64,000 nt of DNA from Bradyrhizobium sp. SZCCHNS1050. Its GTDB lineage: Bacteria > Pseudomonadota > Alphaproteobacteria > Rhizobiales > Xanthobacteraceae. Shown piece by piece: positions 50,341-60,074 of the stretch. The stretch is from contig NZ_JAUETR010000002.1 of NCBI RefSeq assembly GCF_032484785.1, positions 620,001 to 684,000 on the forward strand. Reading direction: 5' to 3'. Below the pieces are notes generated by a model. That model was not told the origin of the DNA, did no database searches, and worked only from the letters and a program-made list of their open reading frames with translations. Within the stretch, counting starts at the first letter, position 1; every line of letters starts with the position of its first letter. Made by a program: the position numbers and the translations under genes.

Positions 50341-50440
50341 CATCACCCGCGAAAGAGAGCGGGTGATCCAGTACGCCGCGGCTTCTCGGCTGATCATCAG
50401 CGTCTCGGAATACTGGATCGCCCGGTCAAGCCGGGCGATG
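50341..50440. repeat. composite palindromic intergenic repeat
   Basis: Three dyads: ATCACCCGC (50342-50350) with GCGGGTGAT (50359-50367), GATCCAGTA (50365-50373) with TACTGGATC (50411-50419), and ATCGCCCGG (50417-50425) with CCGGGCGAT (50431-50439). The outer pair encloses the others, giving a branched fold. It resembles dispersed palindromic repeats of Bradyrhizobium genomes. It sits between two convergent genes and may help end both transcripts. Confidence 0.55.
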
Positions 50441-50482
50441 GCACTGTGAGCGGCGTGAACGCTCGGTACGACAACAACGTTC

Positions 50483-51160
50483 CTACGCCGCCTGCTTCAA
50501 CAAATACGCATCGTGCCGCGCGAGGAACGCGCGCAGCAGCTGCGGATAGTCGGCGCTGACCGCCGTCCTCACGCTCGGCCGTTGTGCGAGCCGATCGCGC
50601 CACGCCCGAACCTTCGGCGTGGACGCAAAGATGCCGAGATCACCGTAGCCATCGAACACATCGAAGTAGCGGAAGATCGGCGCGAACACGGCGTCGACCA
50701 GGCTGAAGCGGACGCCATCGAAATACGGCCCCTCGCCCAGCGCGGCCTCGACGCGGACGAACTTCGCCGTCAGCGCCTCGCGCTTGGCCGCGAACACCGC
50801 GGCATCCTGCGTCGTCTCCAGGCCCCAGAGATCGCCGAGGATCGCTGAACCGAACTCCATCCAGGTGCGATGCTGCGCACGCGCGAGCGCGCCCTCGGGA
50901 TGCAGCCGCGCGCCGGCTTGCGTGTCCTCGATGTACTCGCAGATCACGTTGCTCTCGAACAGCGCCACCTCGCCTTGCGCCGTCGGCACGACCAGCACCG
51001 GCACCTTGCCGAGCGGCGAGATCTTCAGGAACCAGTCGGGCTTGTTGGCGAGATCGATGTCGATCCGCTCGAATGCGACGCCCTTCTCGGTGAGCGCGAT
51101 GACGGCGCGTTGCACATAGGGGCAGAGCTTGTGGCTGATCAGCTTCAGGGCAGGCGCCAT
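50483..51160 (-). CDS. glutathione S-transferase family protein
   Basis: A 225-residue two-domain GST. The thioredoxin-like N-terminal domain has ISHKLCPYVQRAVIAL (a Cys-Pro in the active-site position, as in Omega/Beta-like classes), KVPVLVV and FESNVICEYIED, which bind glutathione. The helical C-terminal domain follows from about 90. GAGGA lies 4 bases before the ATG at 51160. Its upstream region holds an unusual dyad array. Substrate unknown; detoxification or dehalogenation is possible. Confidence 0.9.
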   Translation of the reverse strand: MAPALKLISHKLCPYVQRAVIALTEKGVAFERIDIDLANKPDWFLKISPLGKVPVLVVPTAQGEVALFESNVICEYIEDTQAGARLHPEGALARAQHRTWMEFGSAILGDLWGLETTQDAAVFAAKREALTAKFVRVEAALGEGPYFDGVRFSLVDAVFAPIFRYFDVFDGYGDLGIFASTPKVRAWRDRLAQRPSVRTAVSADYPQLLRAFLARHDAYLLKQAA

Positions 51161-51174
51161 GACATCCTCGGCAG

Positions 51175-51240
51175 TTTGATGCAGATGCATCAAACTAGAT
51201 GCATGCGCATGGAACTGTCAAGGTCCATGCAGATGCATAG
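51175..51240 (-). promoter_or_regulatory. dyad array over the GST promoter
   Basis: TTTGATGCA (51175-51183), GA, TGCATCAAA (51186-51194) is a perfect 9+2+9 palindrome ending 15 bases before the GST start. Beyond it, two related blocks face each other: AGATGCATGCGCATGG (from 51198) and CCATGCAGATGCAT (from 51225). Between these, TTGACA reads on the minus strand (51221-51216), a good -35 element for GST. The ATGCA core recurs several times, so a dimeric repressor could cover the promoter. Confidence 0.55.
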
Positions 51241-51241
51241 A

Positions 51242-52345
51242 TCATGGCCGCGCGATCACTCCGCCGGTCATCGGAAACGGCACGCCGGTGGTGGTGGGAT
51301 AGCTCAGCGGCAGGCCCTTCATGCCGCGGACCGCCAGGAAGCCGAACGCCTGGGCCTCGATGGCGTCCGCCGACCAGCCCAGCGCATCGGCCGATTCGAC
51401 GCTCGCCGGCGCGACACGCTCCCGTAGCATCCGCATCATGGTATGGTTGCGGGCGCCGCCGCCGCAGACGATCCAGCTCGCCGGCGGCTTCGGCAGCAGC
51501 GGGACGATGCGGGCAATCGCTGCGGCCGTGAACGCCGTCAGGGTCGCGGCCCCGTCCGCCGGCTTCACATCGCCCAGCTTCAGCGCGGCAAAATCATTGC
51601 GGTCGAGAGATTTCGGCGGCGGCAGCGCGAAGAAGGGCATTTCCAGCGCACTGGTGATCCAGGCCTCGTCCGGGTTGCCCTGCTCCGCCACGCGGCCATC
51701 CTGATCGAATGCCTGTCCCGTGGTCCGGTGCATGAAATCGTCGAGCAGCGCATTACCGGGACCGGTGTCGCAGGCGATCAGCACGTCGTCGCCGTCGATA
51801 TAGGTGATGTTGGAGACGCCGCCGATATTGACCACGGCGATCGGCCCCGCGCGCGACAGCGACTGCGCCAGGGCGCGGTGATAGACGGGTACGAACGGCG
51901 CGCCCTGCCCGCCGAAATCGACGTCGGCGGCGCGGAAATCGTGCATCACCGGGATGTGGACGGACTTGGCAAGCACGGCCGCGTCGCCGATCTGCACGGT
52001 CAGGCGGCGCTCGGGGCGGTGCAGCACAGTCTGGCCGTGGAAGCCGATGATATCGATGTCCTCGGGCTTGAGCCGGTGCTGCGCCAGGAACGCGGCGACC
52101 GCCTCGGCATGCGCCACCGTCACGACGCGCTCGGCGTCGCGCACCCGTCCGGGGCGCGCATCGCGCCGCTCGATCTGCACCGCATCGGCGAGCGCCTCGC
52201 GCAGCAGGCTGCGCTCCGCGGCGCTATAGGCCCGGTAGCCCGAGGGACCGAGGCTCTTGACCTGCCGCCCATCGGTCTCGATCAGGGCCACGTCCACCCC
52301 GTCGAGCGAGGTGCCACTCATGAGGCCAAGTGCGGTCAGAATCAT
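51242..52345 (-). CDS. anmK: anhydro-N-acetylmuramic acid kinase
   Basis: A 367-residue kinase that opens and phosphorylates 1,6-anhydro-MurNAc to MurNAc-6-phosphate in peptidoglycan recycling. The ATP loop is [12 protein letters not shown] at the N-terminus, followed by [24 protein letters not shown] and [10 protein letters not shown] near the end. The ATG at 52345 is the family start. It is divergent from tyrS across 193 bases. No murQ or amidase gene is adjacent. Confidence 0.94.
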   Translation of the reverse strand: MILTALGLMSGTSLDGVDVALIETDGRQVKSLGPSGYRAYSAAERSLLREALADAVQIERRDARPGRVRDAERVVTVAHAEAVAAFLAQHRLKPEDIDIIGFHGQTVLHRPERRLTVQIGDAAVLAKSVHIPVMHDFRAADVDFGGQGAPFVPVYHRALAQSLSRAGPIAVVNIGGVSNITYIDGDDVLIACDTGPGNALLDDFMHRTTGQAFDQDGRVAEQGNPDEAWITSALEMPFFALPPPKSLDRNDFAALKLGDVKPADGAATLTAFTAAAIARIVPLLPKPPASWIVCGGGARNHTMMRMLRERVAPASVESADALGWSADAIEAQAFGFLAVRGMKGLPLSYPTTTGVPFPMTGGVIARP

Positions 52346-52538
52346 TGCAGTCGAACCTGAAAACCCTGCCCTGCTTGCCAAGTACGGCCGATTTGAGGTC
52401 CCGCCCAGGCCGTGCACATGCTTGTACAAGCCCGGCGCATCTTATAATGCCACAACGCCCGTATCCGTGGCATGTGCCTCCCGCACGTCCCCGCGACAAG
52501 CGGTCAATACCGTAAACAAATGCTCAGAGTCGCCGACA

Positions 52539-53792
52539 ATGACTGGCTTCAAGTCTGATTTCCTGAACGTGCTGCAGAGCCGCGGGTTCATTCATCAGTG
52601 CTCGGATTTCGAGGGGCTGGATGCCCTCGCCGCCAAGGGCCAGGCGACCGCCTATGTCGGCTACGACTGCACCGCACGCTCGCTGCACATCGGCAACTTC
52701 CTGACCATGATGATGCTGTATTGGCTGCAGCAGACCGGGAACAAGCCGATCACCCTGATGGGCGGCGGCACGACGATGGTCGGCGATCCCTCCGGCAAGG
52801 ACGAGACCCGCGCGATGCGCACGGTCGAGGAGATCGAGGCCAACAAGGCGTCGATCCGCGGCGTGTTCGCCAAGGTGCTGCGCTACGGCAATGGCGCCAC
52901 CGACGCCATCATGCTCGACAATGCCGAATGGCTGACGAAGCTGAACTGGATCGAGATGCTGCGCGACATCGGCCGGCATTTCTCGGTCAACCGCATGCTG
53001 ACCATGGACTCGGTCAAGCTGCGGCTTGAGCGCGAGCAGGAGATGAGCTTCATCGAGTTCAACTACATGGTCTGCCAGGCCTACGACTTCGTCGAGCTGG
53101 CGCGGCGCACCGGCTGCCGGCTGCAGATGGGCGGCTCCGACCAGTGGGGCAACATCGTCAACGGCGTCGAGCTCGGACGCCGCATGGGCACCGAGCAGCT
53201 CTTCGCGCTGACCACGCCGCTCTTGACCACCGCATCCGGCGCCAAGATGGGCAAGACCGCGCAGGGCGCGATCTGGCTCAATGCCGACCAGTGCAGCCCG
53301 TATGATTTCTGGCAGTACTGGCGCAACACCGAGGACGCCGACGTCGTCAAGTTCCTCAAGCTGTTCACCACGCTGCCGCTGTCCGAGATCGAGAAGCTCG
53401 GTGCACTGCAGGGTGCCGAGATCAACGAGGCCAAGAAGGCACTGGCCGATGCGGCCACCACCTTGCTGCATGGCGAAGAGGCGGCACGCACCGCTGCCGA
53501 GACCGCCCGCCGCACCTTCGAGGAAGGCGCCATCGCCGAGAACCTGCCGACGGTCGAGGTGCCGCAGGCCGAGCTCGACGCTGGCCTTGGCGTGCTCAAC
53601 GCCTTCGTCAAGGCCGGCCTCGTCGGCTCCAACGGCGAGGCGCGGCGGCAGATCAAGGGCGGTGGCCTGCGCGTCAACGACATTGCGGTCACCGACGAGA
53701 AGATGGCGCTGACGCCGGCTGCACTGACCAGCGAGGGCGTGATCAAGCTGTCGCTGGGCAAGAAGCGCCACGTGCTGGTCAGGCCTGCATAG
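52539..53792 (+). CDS. tyrS: tyrosyl-tRNA synthetase
   Basis: A 417-residue class I aminoacyl-tRNA synthetase charging tRNA-Tyr. The HIGH region is ARSLHIGNF, the KMSKS region [10 protein letters not shown], and [20 protein letters not shown] and [13 protein letters not shown] line the tyrosine site. An S4 RNA-binding domain lies at about 345-405 ([20 protein letters not shown]). The ATG at 52539 is chosen; the frame opens 280 bases upstream without support. Confidence 0.96.
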   Translation: MTGFKSDFLNVLQSRGFIHQCSDFEGLDALAAKGQATAYVGYDCTARSLHIGNFLTMMMLYWLQQTGNKPITLMGGGTTMVGDPSGKDETRAMRTVEEIEANKASIRGVFAKVLRYGNGATDAIMLDNAEWLTKLNWIEMLRDIGRHFSVNRMLTMDSVKLRLEREQEMSFIEFNYMVCQAYDFVELARRTGCRLQMGGSDQWGNIVNGVELGRRMGTEQLFALTTPLLTTASGAKMGKTAQGAIWLNADQCSPYDFWQYWRNTEDADVVKFLKLFTTLPLSEIEKLGALQGAEINEAKKALADAATTLLHGEEAARTAAETARRTFEEGAIAENLPTVEVPQAELDAGLGVLNAFVKAGLVGSNGEARRQIKGGGLRVNDIAVTDEKMALTPAALTSEGVIKLSLGKKRHVLVRPA

Positions 53793-53847
53793 CCGCATTC
53801 GTTTTTGCCTGCTTGTCAGGGAAGGCCGAAAGGCGCTCCCTCAGGGC

Positions 53848-55107
53848 ATGACGATCAGCGCGCCGCAAGAGACTGCGCAAGCCGAGGAAACGCCGACAGC
53901 TCCACCACGCGCGCGCATGGCGTTCGTGGTGCTGGGTCTCTGCTTTGCGCTCTCGGTGGTCGGCCGCGGGCTGGGGGAAAGCTTCACCGTCTTTCTCAAG
54001 CCGATCTCCGACAGCTTCGGCTGGGACCGTTCCGAGGTCGTCTCGATCTATTCGCTGACGGCGCTCGCCGGCGGCCTCGCCGCACCGCTGATCGGGCGGC
54101 TGTTCGATCACTCCGGACCACGCGCCGTCTATGCGCTCGGCCTCCTGCTGCTTGGTTCCGCCTTCACGGCCGCGGCGCACGCGCGGGCGCTGTGGCAGTT
54201 CCAGATCAGCATCGGCCTGTGCGTCGGCATCGGCATCGCGCTGATCGGCAACGTCCCCAACTCGATCCTGCTGGGCCGCTGGTTCGGCAAGAAGCTGCCG
54301 ACCGCGATGGCGGTGATCTATTCCGCCACCGGCGCCGGCGTGCTGATCCTGCTACCGGGCTCGCAACTGCTGATCGACGCGATCGGGTGGCGCAGCACAT
54401 ATCAGGCGTTCGGCGCCGCTACCTTCATCCTGCTGGTGCCGCTGGCGCTGCTGCCCTGGCGGCTGTTTGCCGCCGGCGCGCCCCACATCACCAGGCCCGT
54501 CGCCGACGAGTTCGCCGACGATGCCTGGACCTTGTCGCGAGCGCTGCGCCATCACGCCTTCTGGGCGTTGTTCTCGACCTTCTTCTTCACCGCCGTTGGC
54601 ATGTATGCGATCGCGCCGCAGGTCGTCGCCTATCTGATCGATGCCGGCTTTGCGCCGCTGCAGGCCGCCACCGCCTGGGGCTTCTCGGGCGTGGTGCTGC
54701 TGTTTGGCATGCTCGGCGTCTCGGCCCTCGACGGGCTGATCGGCCGGCGGCCGTCGGTGCTGTTCTCCTACGCCGTATCGATCGCAGGAATCCTGATGCT
54801 GTGGGCGCTGCAATTCTCGCCGAACATCTTCCTGCTCACCGGCTTCGTCGTCTGCTTCGGCAGCATGATCGGCTCGCGCGGGCCGCTCCTGTCGGCGACC
54901 GCGATGAAGATCTTCCGCGGCAGGCGGCTTGGGACCATCTACGGCACGATCACGATCGGCAGCGGGCTCGGATCGGCACTGGGATCATGGAGCGGCGGCG
55001 TCATCCACGATCTCACCCACGGCTATGATGCCGTCATTCTGCTCGCGCTCGTGAGCGTCGTCATCGGCATGATCCCGTTCCTGGTCGTTCCGGCCCTTCG
55101 CACCTAG
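53848..55107 (+). CDS. major facilitator superfamily transporter
   Basis: A 419-residue inner-membrane transporter with twelve predicted helices. The loop 2-3 motif (GxLaDrxGrr type) reads GRLFDHSGPRAVY. Cytoplasmic ends and a short central loop are charged. It resembles the OxlT/monocarboxylate-like branch of MFS, but the substrate cannot be told. It is not linked to other genes; tyrS ends 55 bases upstream on the same strand. Confidence 0.9.
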   Translation: MTISAPQETAQAEETPTAPPRARMAFVVLGLCFALSVVGRGLGESFTVFLKPISDSFGWDRSEVVSIYSLTALAGGLAAPLIGRLFDHSGPRAVYALGLLLLGSAFTAAAHARALWQFQISIGLCVGIGIALIGNVPNSILLGRWFGKKLPTAMAVIYSATGAGVLILLPGSQLLIDAIGWRSTYQAFGAATFILLVPLALLPWRLFAAGAPHITRPVADEFADDAWTLSRALRHHAFWALFSTFFFTAVGMYAIAPQVVAYLIDAGFAPLQAATAWGFSGVVLLFGMLGVSALDGLIGRRPSVLFSYAVSIAGILMLWALQFSPNIFLLTGFVVCFGSMIGSRGPLLSATAMKIFRGRRLGTIYGTITIGSGLGSALGSWSGGVIHDLTHGYDAVILLALVSVVIGMIPFLVVPALRT

Positions 55108-55219
55108 TCGGCCCGCGGTCCAAGTACGATGTGCTTGCGCGCTCCGATAGCCGCCCGTCCACATAGTGGACGGCGCACAACAACCACGCGTTCATGATTA
55201 GTAAGCAGCTTGATGATAG

Positions 55220-55808
55220 TTGTTTCGGCAAGGACGCGCCGTCGAAAGCGCGCGCCATACCGACGGGATCGTCCGCGCCCTGGCCGATGGCGCCAAGCAG
55301 ATCGAGCACGTCGCCGAGCTGATCTCGAGCATCGCGGGCCAGACCAACCTGCTGGCGCTCAACGCCACGATCGAGGCCGCGCACGCCGGCGAAGCCGGGC
55401 GCGGCTTTGCCGTGGTCGCGGCGGAGGTGAAGAGTCTGGCCAGCCAGACCGGCACAGGCCACGCAGGAGATCGGCGACCGCATCGCCCGGATCCAGAACG
55501 CGACGCGGGAAGCGGTCGGCGCGCTCGACGCCATCACCCTGACCATCGAGGAGGTGTCCGCGATCGCGGCCACGATCGGATCGGCGATCGAGGAACAGGG
55601 AACGGCCACCGCGGAGATCGCGCGCAACGTCACCCAGACCGCGCAGGCCACCCGCGAGGTCACCGCCAACATCGGCGGCGTCTCGACGGCGGCCAATGAG
55701 ACCGGGAGTGCCGGCCACGTGCTGATCGCGGGCGGCAACCTCTCCAAGCAGGCCGAGCAGCTCTCCCGCGAGGTCGACACCTTCCTTGCTGGCCTCAGAG
55801 CGGCCTGA
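55220..55808 (+). pseudogene. remnant of a chemotaxis-receptor signalling domain
   Basis: The sequence encodes the cytoplasmic tip of a methyl-accepting chemotaxis protein: [20 protein letters not shown] and [16 protein letters not shown] in one frame up to about 55450, then [17 protein letters not shown] and the C-terminal coiled-coil in another frame to 55808. An extra base between about 55451 and 55458 explains the shift. No sensor domain, membrane segments or convincing start codon remain at the 5' end. It is a truncated, frameshifted relic. Confidence 0.85.
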
Positions 55809-55859
55809 ACCGCATCGATCGGGTCTGTTGACGTCGCCGAACGCCGGCGGCCGGCAGCG

Positions 55860-58800
55860 TCAATTGTTCGGCGGCAGCTCCGCCGGCGGGTATGGCTGCT
55901 TGCCGGTGTTGAAGTCCATGATCTTGCGCGTCACGCCCGGCAGCATGGCCGAGATCGGGTTGATGCGCACCACAGGCTGGCTTGGCGTGCCCACAACCTC
56001 ATAGGTCACGCCGAACAGACCTTCATTGCTGCCGCCGAGGAACAGCCCGACGATCGGGATCTGGTTGAACATGTTGTTCAGCCCGTACAGCGGCACGATC
56101 GTGCCCGAAGCCCGGACCTGGTTGACGTTGTAGTCGATGCTGCCCTCGATGGTCAGGCCGAGCGTCGGTCCCTTGACGACGCCGTCGCGGATCGAGAGCA
56201 GCCCGTTCTGCCGCGTGAACTCCGCGCGCAGCATGGTGAATGCGATGCCTTGCGAGGCGCCCTGTGCTGCGCCGGAGGCGGCGCGATCCAGCGCCTGCTC
56301 ACCCCTGACGGTGAAGTTGCGAACGATCGCCAGGCCTTCCTTGGGGCTGGAGTCGGCCGTCGGCGGCTCCATCGCCAGTTCCAGCTCGCCGCCAGCCATC
56401 TTGGAATAGGTGTCGGCGAAGCGCAGCAGCGCGCCGGCATCGTTGGTTACCAGATAGATCACCTCGCGGCCCTGGCGACGCGCGCGAGGATCAGCGCTCG
56501 GCGCCTCGCGGCCGACGCGGATGTCGGCGGTGACGGGCGTGTCGCGGCCGACCTTGCCGGTCAAATTGAAGCTCTTGAAGGCGCCGCCGCGCCTGGAGAA
56601 CTTGAGGTCGACGCTGCGCAGCGCCTCGCCGTTGAAGCCGGCGACGGCGCCCAACTTGACCTCGGCGTCGAAGTCGAGGTTGGAGCGTGCCTTGTTCTTG
56701 TCGGCGTCCTTGTTGGTGCCCGAGATCGCCGACTTCAGGAAGCCGCGGCCGTCGAACACGTCGCCGCGCATCGACAGCTTCAGCACGCCGTCCTGGCCGC
56801 GCTCTGCCTTGAGCTGCGTCTTGTCGCCTTCCGACGGCGAATAGGTCGGGAAGTTGGCGTTCATCAGGTCGCCGTTCTGGTCGACTTCCAGCGAGCCCTT
56901 GATGGAGACGCCGCCGCCTTCGATGTTGATGTCCTCGAAGCGCGTCGATTGCTGCTTGGCGACGACGTTGAAGGTGGCCTTGCCGGATTTGCCCGGGTTC
57001 TTCACCCAGCCCGGCAGCAGGTTGTCGAGCTTGAGCTGGGTCAGATCGGCCTCGACGCCGATGCGGCTGTCGCGATCGGCAGAGCCCGCGATCTTGCCAT
57101 TGAGCTTGAGCGGCACGTTGCCGGTGATCGCGGTGCCCAGATCCATGCCGAGCCGGGCCCGGCTGGCATCGTCGAGGATCGCCTGCATCTTGATGTCGGC
57201 GTCGCCTTCCGTCGGCTTGCGATAGTCGAGCGTGGCCGGCTGGCCGTTGATCTTGACGTCGCCCTTCACCTGATAGCCGGCGGTGTTGGCCACGATCTTG
57301 AGCGTGTTGGCCTCGAGCTTCTGGTTCATCACCAGCTTGTCGGCGGCAAAGCCATTGAGATCGGCCGTGACCGCGTAGCTGGTGTCGGCCTTGGTCAGTT
57401 CGCCCTTGACCGGCATCGCGAGATTGACGCTGGCCTGGAACGTTCCCTTGGTCTGGTTGGGATCGATCGGCATCGACGACAGATCGTTGAGCCGGTCGGA
57501 GGCGAGGATCTCGGCGGCAGCGGCGACCTGCCCTTCGACGCGCATGCGTACCCGCGACGGCGACGGCTTCGGCGCCATGTCCGGTACTTCGAACACGACG
57601 TCGGAGAAGTTGAGCTTGCGCCCGGCCGGCGTATCCGCGACGCCCTGCCCGATCGTCACCGTCGCGGTGCGGCCGGTGACATGCGCCTTCACGTCGGCAT
57701 CGCGCACCGACGGCAAGCCGTCGACCGGATGCACGGTGACATTGGTGGCGACGATGTTGACGTCGAGACCATCGTCGGGAATCGGCGGCCCCTTGCGCGG
57801 CAGGTTGCGCGTCGGCGAATTGACGGCGACGTCGATCCGCTGCACCGAGCCGCGCTCGATGCGCTCGATGATCCAGGCCCGCACCTCCGGCACGATCAGC
57901 GCCGGCCAGATCCGTTTCATCGCCAGCGCGGGCATCGGCGTCGCCGCGAAGCCGAGCTTCAGCCGCGGCTCGCCGGCATAGTCGACGCTGCCGGTGCCGG
58001 CGACGCCGATCTCGCCATTGGAGACCTCCGCCTGCGTCAGCAGCACGCGCTTGCCCTCGGTGTCGAAGCGGAAGTTGATCGAGATGCGGTTGAAGATCAG
58101 CGGTGGCTCGTTTTCGATGGCGCCGAGCAGAATGGTGCCGCCGTTGAGACCCAGCCGCCAGTCGTTTGCGGTGTCGTTCGGAGGCTCGAGATTGGCGTTG
58201 AGCGTGATGCGGTTGGCGCCCGAGATCACCTTCAACGGCGCGATCAGCACGCGGCGCCCGGCGTCCCATTCCATGCTGATCTCGGCGGAGTCGATCGCCA
58301 TCGGATAGTCGGGCGTATCGGTGTCGATGATCTTGCCGGCGCCGATGTTGATCTTGCCGCGCAGATAGGTCGGCAGCCCGTCGCGCGCGAGCTCGCCCTT
58401 GATCTCGCCGGTCATGGGCAGGTCCGCCATGTAGGTGAGATCCTTGAGCCGCATCGCCAGCAGGATGTTGCTGGTGGAGACCTTGTCGGCCTTGATGTCC
58501 ACCGTGCGCACGCCGTTGGCCTGGGGCCCGACCAGGATGCGCAGCTGCCACGGCTTGGCGCCCTCTTCGCCGAGGCTCAGCGCCACCCCGCCGCCGGACG
58601 GCCGGCGCAGGCTGAGGCTGATGTTCTCGAACGTCCATTTGTTGCCACGCTGCTGGTCGTCGACGATCAGCACGCCGTTCTTCAACCCGATCTCGTTCAG
58701 GTTCTGGCCATCGAGCCCGGTGAGGCTGAGGCTGTCGAGCCAGTCCAGGCCGGCAAGCAGGCCGTTCGGCGCAGCGGTCGCGGGCACAGTCGACATGGCC

Positions 58801-59558
58801 GGCGGTGCTGGCTGCGAGCCGGCCTGCGGTCCCGGTGCGTTGGGCGGTGGCGCGGCCTGTCCCGGTCGCGGGAATGTCGGCGGCAGGCCGGCATCGCGCT
58901 TGGAGGCGACGCCCGTTGCCAGCGGCTTGGTGGTCTCCCCCGTCGACACCGTGACGGTGCCGTCCGGGGTGATGCGAATCGCGAGCTCGGCGTCGACCAG
59001 CTTGAGGCTCTCGGCACGCAGCTGGCCCATCAGCAGCGCGGCGCCGGACAGCCGCACCTCGGCCTTGGGCGCGCTGGCGACGATGGCGTGATCCTGATCG
59101 CGCACGATGATGTCGCGGATCCGGACCGCGATCCTGATCCGGCCGGCACGCTCGATCTGGGTGCCGCCGACCTCGACGGTGTTGCCGTGGCCGATATTGT
59201 CCTCGATCGCCGCCGCGAGCCACGGCGTCGCCAGATCGAGGCTGATCGGGCCCGCACCGAGCCGCAGCCACAGGCCGGCGAAGCCGAGCCCGACGAGCAG
59301 CATGAGCGATGCCAGCGTGATGACGATCCGCTTGGCCACGCGGCCGCCCGGCAGACGCGGACGCGCCCAGCCGAATCGACCGGTGCTCCCGCCCGAATCG
59401 GGCCGCGACAACAGGCGCCGGGCGCGCTGCCCGACCGTCTCGTCGTGCTCGGCGGCAGCCTCATACTGGTCGGCCACATCCCAGTCGGCCTCATCCCACT
59501 GCTGGCCCTGGGTGTCCGCTTGCAGATGGGGCCGGTGGGGTGATGTCTGTCTTGCCAT
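55860..59558 (-). CDS. large AsmA-like/DUF3971 membrane-anchored protein
   Basis: A 1232-residue protein of the AsmA/YhdP type, believed to bridge the periplasm and carry lipids between inner and outer membranes. Residues 1-75 are a hydrophilic cytoplasmic head (HRPHLQAD, DEADWDVADQYEAAAEHDE). One membrane anchor follows at about 78-100 (ITLASLMLLVGLGFAGLWLRLGAG). The long rest is repetitive beta-strand sequence (DUF3971 then an AsmA-like C-terminal region ending PIVGLFLGGSNEGLFG), fitting a beta-groove rod. The ATG at 59558 is preferred; the frame opens 48 codons further. A perfect hairpin lies 41 bases upstream. Confidence 0.9.
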   Translation of the reverse strand: MARQTSPHRPHLQADTQGQQWDEADWDVADQYEAAAEHDETVGQRARRLLSRPDSGGSTGRFGWARPRLPGGRVAKRIVITLASLMLLVGLGFAGLWLRLGAGPISLDLATPWLAAAIEDNIGHGNTVEVGGTQIERAGRIRIAVRIRDIIVRDQDHAIVASAPKAEVRLSGAALLMGQLRAESLKLVDAELAIRITPDGTVTVSTGETTKPLATGVASKRDAGLPPTFPRPGQAAPPPNAPGPQAGSQPAPPAMSTVPATAAPNGLLAGLDWLDSLSLTGLDGQNLNEIGLKNGVLIVDDQQRGNKWTFENISLSLRRPSGGGVALSLGEEGAKPWQLRILVGPQANGVRTVDIKADKVSTSNILLAMRLKDLTYMADLPMTGEIKGELARDGLPTYLRGKINIGAGKIIDTDTPDYPMAIDSAEISMEWDAGRRVLIAPLKVISGANRITLNANLEPPNDTANDWRLGLNGGTILLGAIENEPPLIFNRISINFRFDTEGKRVLLTQAEVSNGEIGVAGTGSVDYAGEPRLKLGFAATPMPALAMKRIWPALIVPEVRAWIIERIERGSVQRIDVAVNSPTRNLPRKGPPIPDDGLDVNIVATNVTVHPVDGLPSVRDADVKAHVTGRTATVTIGQGVADTPAGRKLNFSDVVFEVPDMAPKPSPSRVRMRVEGQVAAAAEILASDRLNDLSSMPIDPNQTKGTFQASVNLAMPVKGELTKADTSYAVTADLNGFAADKLVMNQKLEANTLKIVANTAGYQVKGDVKINGQPATLDYRKPTEGDADIKMQAILDDASRARLGMDLGTAITGNVPLKLNGKIAGSADRDSRIGVEADLTQLKLDNLLPGWVKNPGKSGKATFNVVAKQQSTRFEDINIEGGGVSIKGSLEVDQNGDLMNANFPTYSPSEGDKTQLKAERGQDGVLKLSMRGDVFDGRGFLKSAISGTNKDADKNKARSNLDFDAEVKLGAVAGFNGEALRSVDLKFSRRGGAFKSFNLTGKVGRDTPVTADIRVGREAPSADPRARRQGREVIYLVTNDAGALLRFADTYSKMAGGELELAMEPPTADSSPKEGLAIVRNFTVRGEQALDRAASGAAQGASQGIAFTMLRAEFTRQNGLLSIRDGVVKGPTLGLTIEGSIDYNVNQVRASGTIVPLYGLNNMFNQIPIVGLFLGGSNEGLFGVTYEVVGTPSQPVVRINPISAMLPGVTRKIMDFNTGKQPYPPAELPPNN

Positions 59559-60074
59559 TGCCTCTCGGTGCCGGCCCCTCGTGTCCGAAACATTCGTGCC
59601 AACCTGGCCTCGGCCAGGTTGGTCGCCGGTGTGGCCCCGCCCGTTCACGCAGCGCGCGTGCTCACTGCCGGCAGGACTCGATGCCCCAAATGATCCCGTC
59701 ACGCTTCGGCGGGTGCTGTCAACACGCCGCTGGCGCTTCGCCGGCGGCGCGGACGACGCGCGACATCCTCGTCACTATCCCCCGCCGCCGTCAGGTTTGC
59801 CCACCTGCTCGCGCCAGCGGACCGGCGCCTCTCCACCGCCGGACGAATTCTGTGGCGGGGACGTCTGATCCGGAGACGGTACGAGAGTCGTCATTGCACT
59901 GTGCTCAACTGCGCTGGTGCTCACGCCTGCTGGTAGCCATGATCTTCGCTTCATCGCAAGAGGCGCGATCCCCTGCGCGCCGCGAAGCACGGATTCCAGA
60001 TCGATCCCGGGACACCGGACAAGAACCGAGATACTTTCATTTTTGAGCCGCCGAAAGCGACGAAAGGAAGGCGT
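59559..60074. other. divergent intergenic region between the AsmA-like and Bcp-like genes
   Basis: About 516 bases, GC-rich with no supportable gene; short open frames here look like chance. It contains the hairpin at 59599-59622. The part near 59880-60050 is less GC-rich and probably carries the peroxiredoxin promoter, with GAAAGGAAGG as ribosome-binding site before the ATG at 60075. Confidence 0.4.
59599..59622. other. perfect 24-base hairpin in the leader of the AsmA-like gene
   Basis: CCAACCTGGCC (59599-59609) and GGCCAGGTTGG (59612-59622) with a 2-base spacer form a perfect 11-bp stem. On the minus strand it lies 41-64 bases before the ATG of the AsmA-like gene. It could be a protein-binding dyad or an mRNA hairpin; the tight loop favours a DNA dyad. 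Confidence 0.4.

Noticed and set aside
56250-59543. A 1097-codon open frame on the plus strand
   Set aside because: It is the antisense shadow of the AsmA-like gene; its composition is Arg/Ala/Asp-rich and no motif is seen.
59775-59990. A 71-codon minus-strand frame in the gap before the Bcp-like gene
   Set aside because: No ribosome-binding site, no recognisable fold and a Gly/Pro/Ser-rich tail; it looks like chance.
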